From an uncultured Acidimicrobiaceae bacterium (GTDB taxonomy: Bacteria; Actinomycetota; Acidimicrobiia; Acidimicrobiales; Ilumatobacteraceae): a stretch of 22,284 nucleotides of DNA. Below the pieces are notes generated by a model. The model did no database searches. It worked only from the letters and a program-made list of their open reading frames with translations, and had not been told where the DNA came from. Made by a program: the position numbers and the translations under genes. Location: positions 1 to 22,284 of the forward strand of contig CAIVDG010000327.1 of assembly GCA_903904615.1 (NCBI GenBank), given 5' to 3'. Positions 1 through 6,456 of the stretch are shown here, piece after piece; the stretch's first letter is position 1; the number at the start of each line of letters is the position of its first letter.

Positions 1-972
1 ACTCGGCTCAGACCGCTCACACTGAGTACTCCCAAGCCATTGCTTCCCATTGCCAATGTGCGTCAGTTAGAGCACCTCATTGCACACTTGGCCACTGCCG
101 GAGTCACCCATGTTGCGCTCGCGCTTGGCTTCAAGCCAGAACCTTTCTTCGAAGCGTTTCCAGAAGGTGTGTGCGCGGGCGTTCAATTGCATTACGCCGT
201 TGAGCCAGAGCCGCTCGATACAGCCGGAGCAATTGCATTTGCTGCGCGCGACGCCGGTATCAACGACACGTTTGTTGTCATGAATGGCGACATCATGTGT
301 GATGTCGATGTTGCTTCTCTTGTGAAGTTTCATCGCGAGCACAAAGCTGAAGGCACTTTGCATCTCACGCCGGTGGACGACCCGTCTCAGTACGGAGTGG
401 TGGAAACCAATAGCGATGGCTGGGTGCAACGATTTGTAGAAAAGCCCACACCTGGAGAGACCACTAGTTCCGTCATTAACGCTGGCACCTATGTACTGGA
501 ACCGTCGGTACTGAATCGCATGCCGGCGAACCAAAAGTTGTCTATTGAGCGCGTGGTGTTCCCGCAGATGGTGGCCGACGGAACCTTGGCGGCGATGGCC
601 ACGAATGACTATTGGATCGACACAGGTCGCCCCGATACCTATTTGCAGGCCAATCTTGACCTCATCGATGGATCGCGAAGCACCATCTTGTCGTCGGTTG
701 CAGCGCACTGCACCATTAGCTCGTCTGCATCTGTGGTGCACAGCGTTATTGGCGAAGGTTCCACTGTTGGAGCCCAGTGCGTCATTACAGATTCCGTCCT
801 TCTCCCTGGAGCCGTCATCGGAAATCGTGTACGGCTTGAACGGAGTCTGGTGATGGGCGTTGTGGGGGACGACGCGTCGCTTATCGATTGTGTTGTTGGC
901 GCAGACGGCCATGTGCAGGCGGGGCTCACGCTGAGTGGCGAAAAAATTCCGTCACCTGAATTAGCGTCATAG
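1..972 (+). CDS. manC: Sugar-1-phosphate nucleotidyltransferase, probably mannose-1-phosphate guanylyltransferase (5' partial)
   Basis: The reading frame is open from base 1, so the gene begins before the window. The first visible residues, TRLRPLTLSTPKPLLPI, are the end of the conserved nucleotide-binding signature of the NTP_transferase family. The apparent TTG start at position 40 lies inside this motif and cannot be the real start. Other family marks are an NGD metal-binding triad (VVMNGDIMCDVD), VEKP, NAGTYVL and WIDTGRPDTY. After about residue 225 the protein has imperfect hexapeptide repeats typical of a left-handed beta-helix C-terminal domain. The family joins a sugar 1-phosphate to a nucleotide in the cytoplasm. 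GDP-mannose is inferred as the product from the phosphomannomutase and GDP-mannose dehydratase genes in the same window; glucose-1-phosphate thymidylyl- or uridylyltransferase activity is not excluded by sequence alone. It is followed after 2 nt by an epimerase-like gene, suggesting co-transcription. Confidence 0.85.
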   Translation, partial: TRLRPLTLSTPKPLLPIANVRQLEHLIAHLATAGVTHVALALGFKPEPFFEAFPEGVCAGVQLHYAVEPEPLDTAGAIAFAARDAGINDTFVVMNGDIMCDVDVASLVKFHREHKAEGTLHLTPVDDPSQYGVVETNSDGWVQRFVEKPTPGETTSSVINAGTYVLEPSVLNRMPANQKLSIERVVFPQMVADGTLAAMATNDYWIDTGRPDTYLQANLDLIDGSRSTILSSVAAHCTISSSASVVHSVIGEGSTVGAQCVITDSVLLPGAVIGNRVRLERSLVMGVVGDDASLIDCVVGADGHVQAGLTLSGEKIPSPELAS

Positions 973-974
973 AA

Positions 975-1889
975 ATGGCGTCCCGAAAAATCTTGGTCTG
1001 TGGTGGTGCAGGATTCATTGGCTCGCATCTCGTCGAACGATTCATGGCGGAGGGCCATGAGGTAGACGTTGTAGATGACTTGTCCACAGGTTCGCTTTCC
1101 AACCTGGCCGACTCGCGAAATGCATCGGGACGCTTTAAGTTTCAGAACATCTCTGTGCAGTCAAGTGAGTTTGCCGAGCTCGTAGCACTCAAGCGTCCCG
1201 ACATCATTGTGAATCTTGCAGTGTTTACGCCATCTCATGCTCACTCAGCAGGTGCTCTTGCAAGTCTTGGTGCCACTGTTTCAGTACTTGAAGCTGCGCG
1301 ACTCGGCGGGGTTTCCAAAGTTGTTACCGCTCTTCCTGCAGCGTTGTTGTATGGCGAATGCCTTGCGCGCGATCTTCCCATTAAGGAAGGCCACATCAGT
1401 GACACGCGCACCAGCGAAGAAGTATTTGCGAGGGCTGCGGCAGACATACACGCTGTGTATCGCGACAGGCACGGCGTGGAGTACACCGTTTTGGCAATGG
1501 CAAATGTGTACGGGCAACGTCAACGACCCGAAGATGGTGTAGTTGCTGCTTTTGTCGATGCTTTAGAACAAGGCAAAGCACCCATTGTTCATGGCTCGGG
1601 TAAGCAGACCCGCGATTTTGTTCACATTGACGACACCGTCGATGCCATTGCACGGTCGCTCGATCGTGCAGGTGGCCTTGTCATCAATGTCGGAACAGGG
1701 GTAGCTACTTCCATTCTCGATTTATGGTCGGTCATGGGTGGTGCGTCGTCGCCGGTGCCGCGCACTGCATCGGCTAGACCCAACGACATTGTTCGACTTG
1801 GGCTATCGCCGGTGCGTGCTCGCATTCAACTCGGATGGTCGCCATTCACGTTGTTGAAAGACGGCTTGGCGTCTTTGCGCTCGCAGTAG
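975..1889 (+). CDS. NAD-dependent epimerase/dehydratase-fold protein with degenerate active site
   Basis: This 304-residue protein is an extended short-chain dehydrogenase of the UDP-glucose 4-epimerase type. The Rossmann motif GGAGFIGSHL (residues 10-19), the acidic end of strand 2 (DVVDDLSTG), NVYGQRQRPEDGVV and QTRDFVHIDD are intact, so it should bind a dinucleotide and perhaps a nucleotide sugar. The catalytic parts look lost. The usual SSxxxYG segment reads PAALLYG (about residues 121-127), and the YxxxK pair aligns with E149 and R153. The usual HLAA is NLAV. It may therefore be a non-catalytic binding protein or have a changed chemistry. The ATG at 975 lies 2 nt after the preceding stop with no clear Shine-Dalgarno site, so translational coupling is likely. 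It converges on cofE with only 4 nt between stop codons. Confidence 0.8.
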   Translation: MASRKILVCGGAGFIGSHLVERFMAEGHEVDVVDDLSTGSLSNLADSRNASGRFKFQNISVQSSEFAELVALKRPDIIVNLAVFTPSHAHSAGALASLGATVSVLEAARLGGVSKVVTALPAALLYGECLARDLPIKEGHISDTRTSEEVFARAAADIHAVYRDRHGVEYTVLAMANVYGQRQRPEDGVVAAFVDALEQGKAPIVHGSGKQTRDFVHIDDTVDAIARSLDRAGGLVINVGTGVATSILDLWSVMGGASSPVPRTASARPNDIVRLGLSPVRARIQLGWSPFTLLKDGLASLRSQ

Positions 1890-1893
1890 TTCT

Positions 1894-2607
1894 TTAACGG
1901 AACAAATCTTCGCTCGGCGGGCGAACAATTTCGTTCATTGATGAATCCCTAAACCACGACGGGTCGGCACCACGAACGATGGCAACGGGAACCCCAGTTG
2001 ATTTACCCATCACCAGTTCAGCGGCACACGCAAGTTCATCGGCCACAGCCACCTCGGTGACTTGCATAACGCGACCAAGTGCGTCTTCGGTTCCGCGAAG
2101 GTCGACAACGCCAGCAATACCAGCAACGCCAATAGCAACATCGGTGAGGCCTTTGCGCCACGGGCGACCAAACGTGTCGCTGATGATGACACCAACCGAG
2201 ACTCCAAGTTTGGCTCGAACAATGTCACGAATACGGCGCGCAGACCTATCGCTGTCGAGTGGAAGAAGTGCGGCATAGCCACGTTCCACGTTTGATAGGT
2301 CGATACCACTGTTTGCGCATACGAAGCCGTGCTTTGTTTCGGTGATGATGAGATCGCCGCGTCGTCGAACAATTCGTACCGCTTCTTCTTCTACTAACAC
2401 CTTGTGCGAGAGAGGATCGTCGGGGTTGATTGCAACCAATCGGTTCTCTGCTTTTGACACGATCTTCTGAGTGACCACCAGGACATCGTTGTCGCGCAAG
2501 GGACCGTTTGGCTCGCTGGCGCACGCTTCGACGATGACATCGCCCAATTGCATTCCAGGAACAATTTCGCCAATACCTTCAACGCTCCATGCCATTAATC
2601 GGGCCAT
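1894..2607 (-). CDS. cofE: Coenzyme F420:L-glutamate ligase (CofE / FbiB N-terminal domain)
   Basis: The 237-residue product matches the CofE family, which adds glutamate residues to F420-0 with GTP in the cytoplasm. Recognisable stretches are DVLVVTQKIVSKAENR, the following acidic segment, ITETKHGFVCANSGIDLSN and VIISDTFGRPWRKG. The length fits a stand-alone ligase. The C-terminal nitroreductase-like FMN domain of mycobacterial FbiB is absent, so the dehydro-F420-0 reduction step must be encoded elsewhere or handled differently. The start at 2607 is well supported: on the minus strand AAGGAGG sits about 6 nt before the ATG. The gene overlaps the end of fbiA by 13 nt, indicating an operon with translational coupling. 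A second in-frame ATG at 2595 lacks this site. Confidence 0.93.
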   Translation of the reverse strand: MARLMAWSVEGIGEIVPGMQLGDVIVEACASEPNGPLRDNDVLVVTQKIVSKAENRLVAINPDDPLSHKVLVEEEAVRIVRRRGDLIITETKHGFVCANSGIDLSNVERGYAALLPLDSDRSARRIRDIVRAKLGVSVGVIISDTFGRPWRKGLTDVAIGVAGIAGVVDLRGTEDALGRVMQVTEVAVADELACAAELVMGKSTGVPVAIVRGADPSWFRDSSMNEIVRPPSEDLFR

Positions 2608-3566
2608 GAGATTCCTCCTTGTCGTGGCGTTGCGCGCACAGTACGTCGCGCCAATTCTTCAGACACTCCTGGTTTCGACATGATGGTGTCTGTCACTACA
2701 CATCGAAGACCTTCGCGTTCCACTTCATTCGCAAGGTGTGCATCTTGTTGGTCGATAACAAGAGTGGAACACACCGGTGCATACATTCGCGCCACACCGA
2801 CCACGGTGGGTTCGTGGCCCAGCTCTACCAACATTCTGTCTGCAGGCCCCTTCAGGGCGGCACCAGCAACAATGGGGGACACCGCTACAACGTCATCGCG
2901 ACGCGATGCAAGTAATGAATCGACGTGTGGAAGAGCACGAATGGGTCCGAGCGACACAATGGGATTTGACGGTGCAATCACGATGGCGTCTGCAGAAGTG
3001 ATGAGTGACTCATCGATGAAGTTGGCGTTATTGGCGCCGACAAAATCAACTCCGGTGACCGGTACTGAATGTTGCAGCTTCACGAAGTATTCCTGAAAGC
3101 TCACACTTGCATCATTGAGATGAACCGTAGTTCGTACAGAGTCATTTGTCATGGGCAGAATTGACACGTCCACGCCAAATGCCCGGCGAACCTCGTCTGT
3201 GACATCACGAAGAGTGGCGCCTTCTTGTAGGCGAGCAGTTCTGTAGAAGTGGGTGGCAAGGTCTGTGTCGCCAAGATTGAACCAACGGGGAGCGGCCCGC
3301 GAGTGCTCGGGTCGGACGCCCTCGAATTTTTCTAGAGCGGCCATTGCGCGCCAGGTTTCATCGCGAAGACCCCAACCACGGTCTGGGTCAATTGCCTGGG
3401 CCAGTGTGTAGGTCACCGTGTCGATGTCGGGCGAGATAGAGAGACCATGAAGTTCGGTGTCGTCGCCCGTGTTGACAATGGTCACAATGTTGCTGGGATC
3501 TACAACCCGAACAAGTCCCGACAGAAAGCGGGCAGCGCCTACACCACCTGCCAGAACCAAAATCAT
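2595..3566 (-). CDS. fbiA: 2-phospho-L-lactate / phosphoenolpyruvate transferase (CofD / FbiA)
   Basis: The product is a CofD-family enzyme that transfers the lactyl-phosphate or enolpyruvyl-phosphate moiety onto Fo to give (dehydro-)F420-0. Family marks are the N-terminal VLAGGVGAARF, VNTGDDTELHGLSISPD, APSNPIVSLGPI and SPIVAGAALKGPADRML. I chose the ATG at 3566 (323 residues), because it places the conserved nucleotide-binding loop at the N-terminus as in homologues and because a TACGCT -10-like box lies 6 nt upstream, fitting a leaderless transcript. A TTG nine codons upstream (3593) has a GAGGTG at Shine-Dalgarno distance and is a real alternative. The 3' end overlaps cofE by 13 nt. In actinobacteria FbiA is thought to use phosphoenolpyruvate; that cannot be read from this sequence. 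Confidence 0.93.
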   Translation of the reverse strand: MILVLAGGVGAARFLSGLVRVVDPSNIVTIVNTGDDTELHGLSISPDIDTVTYTLAQAIDPDRGWGLRDETWRAMAALEKFEGVRPEHSRAAPRWFNLGDTDLATHFYRTARLQEGATLRDVTDEVRRAFGVDVSILPMTNDSVRTTVHLNDASVSFQEYFVKLQHSVPVTGVDFVGANNANFIDESLITSADAIVIAPSNPIVSLGPIRALPHVDSLLASRRDDVVAVSPIVAGAALKGPADRMLVELGHEPTVVGVARMYAPVCSTLVIDQQDAHLANEVEREGLRCVVTDTIMSKPGVSEELARRTVRATPRQGGISWPD

Positions 3567-3572
3567 GGTGTA

Positions 3573-3578
3573 AGCGTA
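3573..3578 (-). promoter_or_regulatory. Candidate leaderless -10 box of fbiA
   Basis: The hexamer TACGCT (minus strand) fits TANNNT and ends exactly 6 nt before the ATG at 3566. The same hexamer at the same spacing precedes the small gene starting at 6337. No Shine-Dalgarno site precedes the ATG. No convincing -35 box was seen. Confidence 0.45.
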
Positions 3579-3625
3579 GGGGGCAAGTACCAATCGGATT
3601 CACCTCAGTGAGAGGGTGTCGGTGG

Positions 3626-3631
3626 TACCGT
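3626..3631 (+). promoter_or_regulatory. Candidate -10 box of gmd
   Basis: TACCGT lies in the short divergent region between fbiA and gmd. Transcription about 7 nt downstream would give a leader of about 30 nt containing GAGGT at 3656-3660, seven nucleotides before the gmd ATG. This is a weak single-motif prediction. Confidence 0.25.
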
Positions 3632-3667
3632 CATTGAGTCCCATCACCGAACCATGAGGTCATCTCA

Positions 3668-4651
3668 ATGCCCCGCGCTTTCATCACCGGAATTACAGGT
3701 CAAGACGGTCAACATTTGGCTGAATTCCTCCACTCCAAGGGCTACGAGGTTTTCGGCATGCTCAAGGGGCAGAACAACCCCCGGGCATTGCAGATTCGCG
3801 ACGAGTTTCCCTACGTAGAACTTGTGCCCGGCGACCTGGCAGATCTCACCAGCTTGGTGTCGGCGCTTGAATATGTAAAGCCCGACGAGGTGTACAACCT
3901 GGGAGCTATTTCGTTCGTTGCCATTTCGTTTGGTCAGGCAGAACTCACATCGAACATCACGGGCCTTGGCGTGCTGCGCATGCTCGAGGCAATCCGCATG
4001 GTGGGTGGCACTCAGAACAATCCCATTCGTTTCTATCAAGCATCATCATCGGAGATGTTCGGAAAAGTTCGCGAAGTTCCACAAACCGAACTCACGCCAT
4101 TCCACCCTCGGTCACCGTACGGTTGCGCCAAGGTGTTCGGCCACGACATCACCGTGAATTACCGCGAGAGCTACGGCATCTATGCGTGCTCAGGAATCCT
4201 GTTCAACCACGAAGGTCCTCGCCGTGGATTGGAATTTGTAACGCGCAAAATTTCCAACACCGCCGCACGCATCAAATTGGGTGTTGAAAAAGAATTGGTC
4301 ATGGGCAACTTGGACGCCAAGCGTGACTGGGGCTACGCGGGTGACTACGTTCGCGCAATGTGGATGATGCTGCAGCAAGATGAACCAGATGATTACGTAG
4401 TAGCTACTGGCGAAACGCACTCCATTGAAGAGTTCCTCACCCTGGCATTTGAAGAAGTTGGATTAGATGACTGGCACAACTACGTGCGTCAAGACCCACG
4501 CTTCTTCCGTCCGGCGGAAGTAGATCTTCTTATCGGAGATCCGTCGAAGGCTCGCGAAAAGCTTGGTTGGGTGCCAGAAGTTGACTTCAAGTCTCTCGTC
4601 AGCATGATGGTGCAGAACGACTTGAAGATTGAAACTGCGCGCCTGAAGTAG
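3668..4651 (+). CDS. gmd: GDP-mannose 4,6-dehydratase
   Basis: The 327-residue protein is an extended short-chain dehydrogenase close to GDP-mannose 4,6-dehydratases. It would convert GDP-mannose to GDP-4-keto-6-deoxymannose with bound NADP, in the cytoplasm. It has the glycine-rich TGITGQDG (residues 7-14), the catalytic serine region SSSEMFG (126-132), the YGCAK pair (Tyr151, Lys155) and the family-specific NHEGPRRGLEFVTRKIS. The length is normal to slightly short. The start is supported by GAGGT seven nucleotides upstream. Its usual partners, GDP-fucose synthase or a GDP-rhamnose-forming reductase, are not recognisable in this window; the epimerase-like gene at 975 is a poor candidate because its active site is degenerate. 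It converges on the flippase gene with 3 nt between stops. Confidence 0.93.
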   Translation: MPRAFITGITGQDGQHLAEFLHSKGYEVFGMLKGQNNPRALQIRDEFPYVELVPGDLADLTSLVSALEYVKPDEVYNLGAISFVAISFGQAELTSNITGLGVLRMLEAIRMVGGTQNNPIRFYQASSSEMFGKVREVPQTELTPFHPRSPYGCAKVFGHDITVNYRESYGIYACSGILFNHEGPRRGLEFVTRKISNTAARIKLGVEKELVMGNLDAKRDWGYAGDYVRAMWMMLQQDEPDDYVVATGETHSIEEFLTLAFEEVGLDDWHNYVRQDPRFFRPAEVDLLIGDPSKAREKLGWVPEVDFKSLVSMMVQNDLKIETARLK

Positions 4652-4654
4652 TTC

Positions 4655-5977
4655 TTACTCGAACTGCGTATCTAAGACGCCATCAACCATCGAATCGGCA
4701 TCAGGTGTAATGCCTGCCGCAATTCGCGATTTCAGCGCCAGCGAGAAAACGATGAGTGCCGCAGTTGAGCCCCCCACGAGTCCAATTTCAACTCGCAAGA
4801 AGAGGTCGTTGCTAGAGACTGCAGTGAGCAACATGAATGTAGCGACTGCGCTGACCCAGCCAATGGCTACCCATCTGTGGCCGCGAAGTGCAATGACAGC
4901 CTGTGCAATAGCTATACACAACATGTACATGCCGCTTGCGAGCGCGAGAAGAGTCAATGTGCTTCTGTCGAGTCCGCCGTCGTACATGATGTCTAACGCC
5001 CAAGGGCCTAGTACGTAAGAACCCACGGTTCCTAGTAGCGCAACTGCAACCACAATCTTGAGTAACAACGACAGGCCTTGAACAAACTCATCAAGATTTC
5101 CTTTTGCCGCTAGTCGAGCTAATCGCGGAAGAAGCGACGCTTGCACGGCTTGAAAGAGAAACAGGGGAATACGAGAGAGCAAGACACCATTACCGAATGC
5201 CGTGACTTTCTCTGCATCGCTGGCATTGGCAAGTACGTCTACCCCAATTGGTCCGGCGTTCACCAGGGCAGCTGCCATTACTGAACCCAAAAGTAACCAC
5301 GACAAGTTTGGTGTGAGCTCTGAGAATTCTGCAGGCGGCCCGTCGTGAGTCTTCATGTCTCCACGTGCACTCACAAAGAGAACAGCAACAATGGGCGAGA
5401 GTGCGACAGCCATGGCATACGCACCAACTGAAGTGATGTTCAATTGCCACAACACAACACACGAGATGATTCGTGTTGCGCCATCTATTCCCAAGATGAG
5501 GCCGTAGGCAGTGAAGCGACCAGATCCGGATGCAATTCCACGCGCAATGTGCATGGGAGCGAAAGCAAAAACGGTAATGATGAGCGCGACCGTGACGCTC
5601 CAGTACCCCTCGAACATGTCGCGAGTGAGCCACGGTGATGCAACAAGAGTGGCAACGATGAGTAGGGAAGTAAGCCCACCCGCGAGGGGAAGCATCTTTT
5701 GAATGACGGGCTTGCCGCCATGATTCAGAGCACGTCGATGTGCAAGGGCTCGCCCAAGTTCTTGTTCAACGGGTAAGAGAAAGCCTGGGACCAGAGCAAA
5801 CGTGGTGAACCACAAAGCAACAATTGGTTTGAAGTCTTCTTTGCCAAGCGCAAGTTGGCCCACCTTGAAAAATGCATAGGCGGTGATGCCGGCAATAAAC
5901 AAGCCGATACCAACAGGGATGGTTCCTTCAGGAAGGGGAGCCTTCGACGATGGTTCTTGTTCGATGGCGTCCGACAC
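4655..5977 (-). CDS. Multi-pass membrane protein, probable polysaccharide flippase (Wzx/MurJ-like superfamily)
   Basis: The 440-residue product has about twelve hydrophobic segments separated by short polar loops, beginning near residue 20, and no soluble domain. The overall pattern, including the loop LLSRIPLFLFQAVQASLLPRLARLAA, resembles oligosaccharide/lipid-linked glycan flippases of the MOP superfamily. That would fit a neighbourhood rich in GDP-mannose and glycosyltransferase genes, where it could move lipid-linked sugars across the membrane. The substrate cannot be inferred. The start is a GTG; no Shine-Dalgarno site is seen, but TAGCCT lies 8 nt upstream, as expected for a leaderless message. 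It may also be co-transcribed from the small gene ending 51 nt upstream. The functional call rests on fold pattern and context. Confidence 0.65.
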   Translation of the reverse strand: MSDAIEQEPSSKAPLPEGTIPVGIGLFIAGITAYAFFKVGQLALGKEDFKPIVALWFTTFALVPGFLLPVEQELGRALAHRRALNHGGKPVIQKMLPLAGGLTSLLIVATLVASPWLTRDMFEGYWSVTVALIITVFAFAPMHIARGIASGSGRFTAYGLILGIDGATRIISCVVLWQLNITSVGAYAMAVALSPIVAVLFVSARGDMKTHDGPPAEFSELTPNLSWLLLGSVMAAALVNAGPIGVDVLANASDAEKVTAFGNGVLLSRIPLFLFQAVQASLLPRLARLAAKGNLDEFVQGLSLLLKIVVAVALLGTVGSYVLGPWALDIMYDGGLDRSTLTLLALASGMYMLCIAIAQAVIALRGHRWVAIGWVSAVATFMLLTAVSSNDLFLRVEIGLVGGSTAALIVFSLALKSRIAAGITPDADSMVDGVLDTQFE

Positions 5978-5985
5978 AAAGAGTC

Positions 5986-5991
5986 AGGCTA
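5986..5991 (-). promoter_or_regulatory. Candidate leaderless -10 box of the flippase gene
   Basis: TAGCCT, in the context ACTAGCCT, lies 8 nt before the GTG start on the minus strand. The identical octamer ACTAGCCT precedes the glycosyltransferase gene at 6457. Confidence 0.4.
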
Positions 5992-6028
5992 GTTGTGCGC
6001 GTTGAGAGGTACTTGGTACCCCTGTCAT

Positions 6029-6337
6029 TTATTGCGCAGTATTGAAACGGGACTTCAGCGACTCGAGCACTTCGCGACGGCGGACTTGAGCCTTCTGGAA
6101 ACCAAGAACTGCGAATCCGACCGCGGTGTATCCAACTTCGGTGGCTTGCTTCACGACGGGGTTTTGCAGAACAGCAGCAGCGTTGATGCGGCTGAGGTCA
6201 ACGTTGGTGAGGTCGATGGAGTGCAACTGTGGAAGGGAGATCTTTGGCAAGTCAACCTTTGGCAACTTGTCGAGGCCTGGAAGAGTCACCTTTGGAAGGG
6301 TGAAGTGAGGGACAGAGATGCGAGGAAATGAGGTCAT
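6029..6337 (-). CDS. Small Pro/Leu-repeat protein of unknown function
   Basis: I do not recognise a named family. From the ATG at 6337 the product has 102 residues. Residues about 7-48 are a run of short repeats with alternating Leu-Pro and basic or polar residues (LPKVTLPG, LPKVDLPK, ISLPQL), probably an extended or beta-type segment. Residues about 66-82 are hydrophobic (VGYTAVGFAVLGF), followed by a basic tail QKAQVRRRE, which suggests membrane association. The ORF extends 13 codons further upstream, but the ATG at 6337 has a TACGCT -10-like box 6 nt before it, supporting a leaderless start there. It precedes the flippase gene on the same strand by 51 nt and is divergent from the large glycosyltransferase gene. 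Confidence 0.7.
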   Translation of the reverse strand: MTSFPRISVPHFTLPKVTLPGLDKLPKVDLPKISLPQLHSIDLTNVDLSRINAAAVLQNPVVKQATEVGYTAVGFAVLGFQKAQVRRREVLESLKSRFNTAQ

Positions 6338-6343
6338 GGTTTC

Positions 6344-6349
6344 AGCGTA
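6344..6349 (-). promoter_or_regulatory. Candidate leaderless -10 box of the small Pro/Leu-repeat gene
   Basis: TACGCT on the minus strand lies 6 nt before the ATG at 6337, the same hexamer and spacing as at fbiA. Confidence 0.45.
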
Positions 6350-6398
6350 GGGCGAAGTGCTTACTTTTGCTAGCACTCTGCGTTCTGTCGTTTGTCAC

Positions 6399-6429
6399 AA
6401 GGGCTGGGGCTGACTGCCCCCGACCCCTT
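6399..6429. repeat. GC-rich inverted repeat between divergent genes
   Basis: GGGGC (6406-6410), loop TGACT, GCCCC (6416-6420), flanked by an outer pair AAGGG (6399-6403) and CCCTT (6425-6429) with a small internal loop. It overlaps the expected -35 region of the glycosyltransferase promoter, so it could be an operator or simply a GC-rich spacer. Confidence 0.35.
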
Positions 6430-6441
6430 CACCCCCGGCAC

Positions 6442-6447
6442 TAGCCT
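6442..6447 (+). promoter_or_regulatory. Candidate -10 box of the glycosyltransferase operon
   Basis: TAGCCT, within ACTAGCCT, ends 9 nt before the GTG start at 6457. No Shine-Dalgarno site precedes the start, so the message may be leaderless or nearly so. Confidence 0.4.
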
Positions 6448-6456
6448 CGCGGGGGC

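Noticed and set aside
40..42. TTG at position 40 as the start of the nucleotidyltransferase gene
   Set aside because: The upstream codons encode the conserved TRLRPLTLSTPKP motif, so the gene clearly starts before the window.
67..912. A 281-codon open frame on the minus strand opposite manC
   Set aside because: It is antisense to a clearly conserved nucleotidyltransferase, and its translation has no recognisable motifs or plausible composition.
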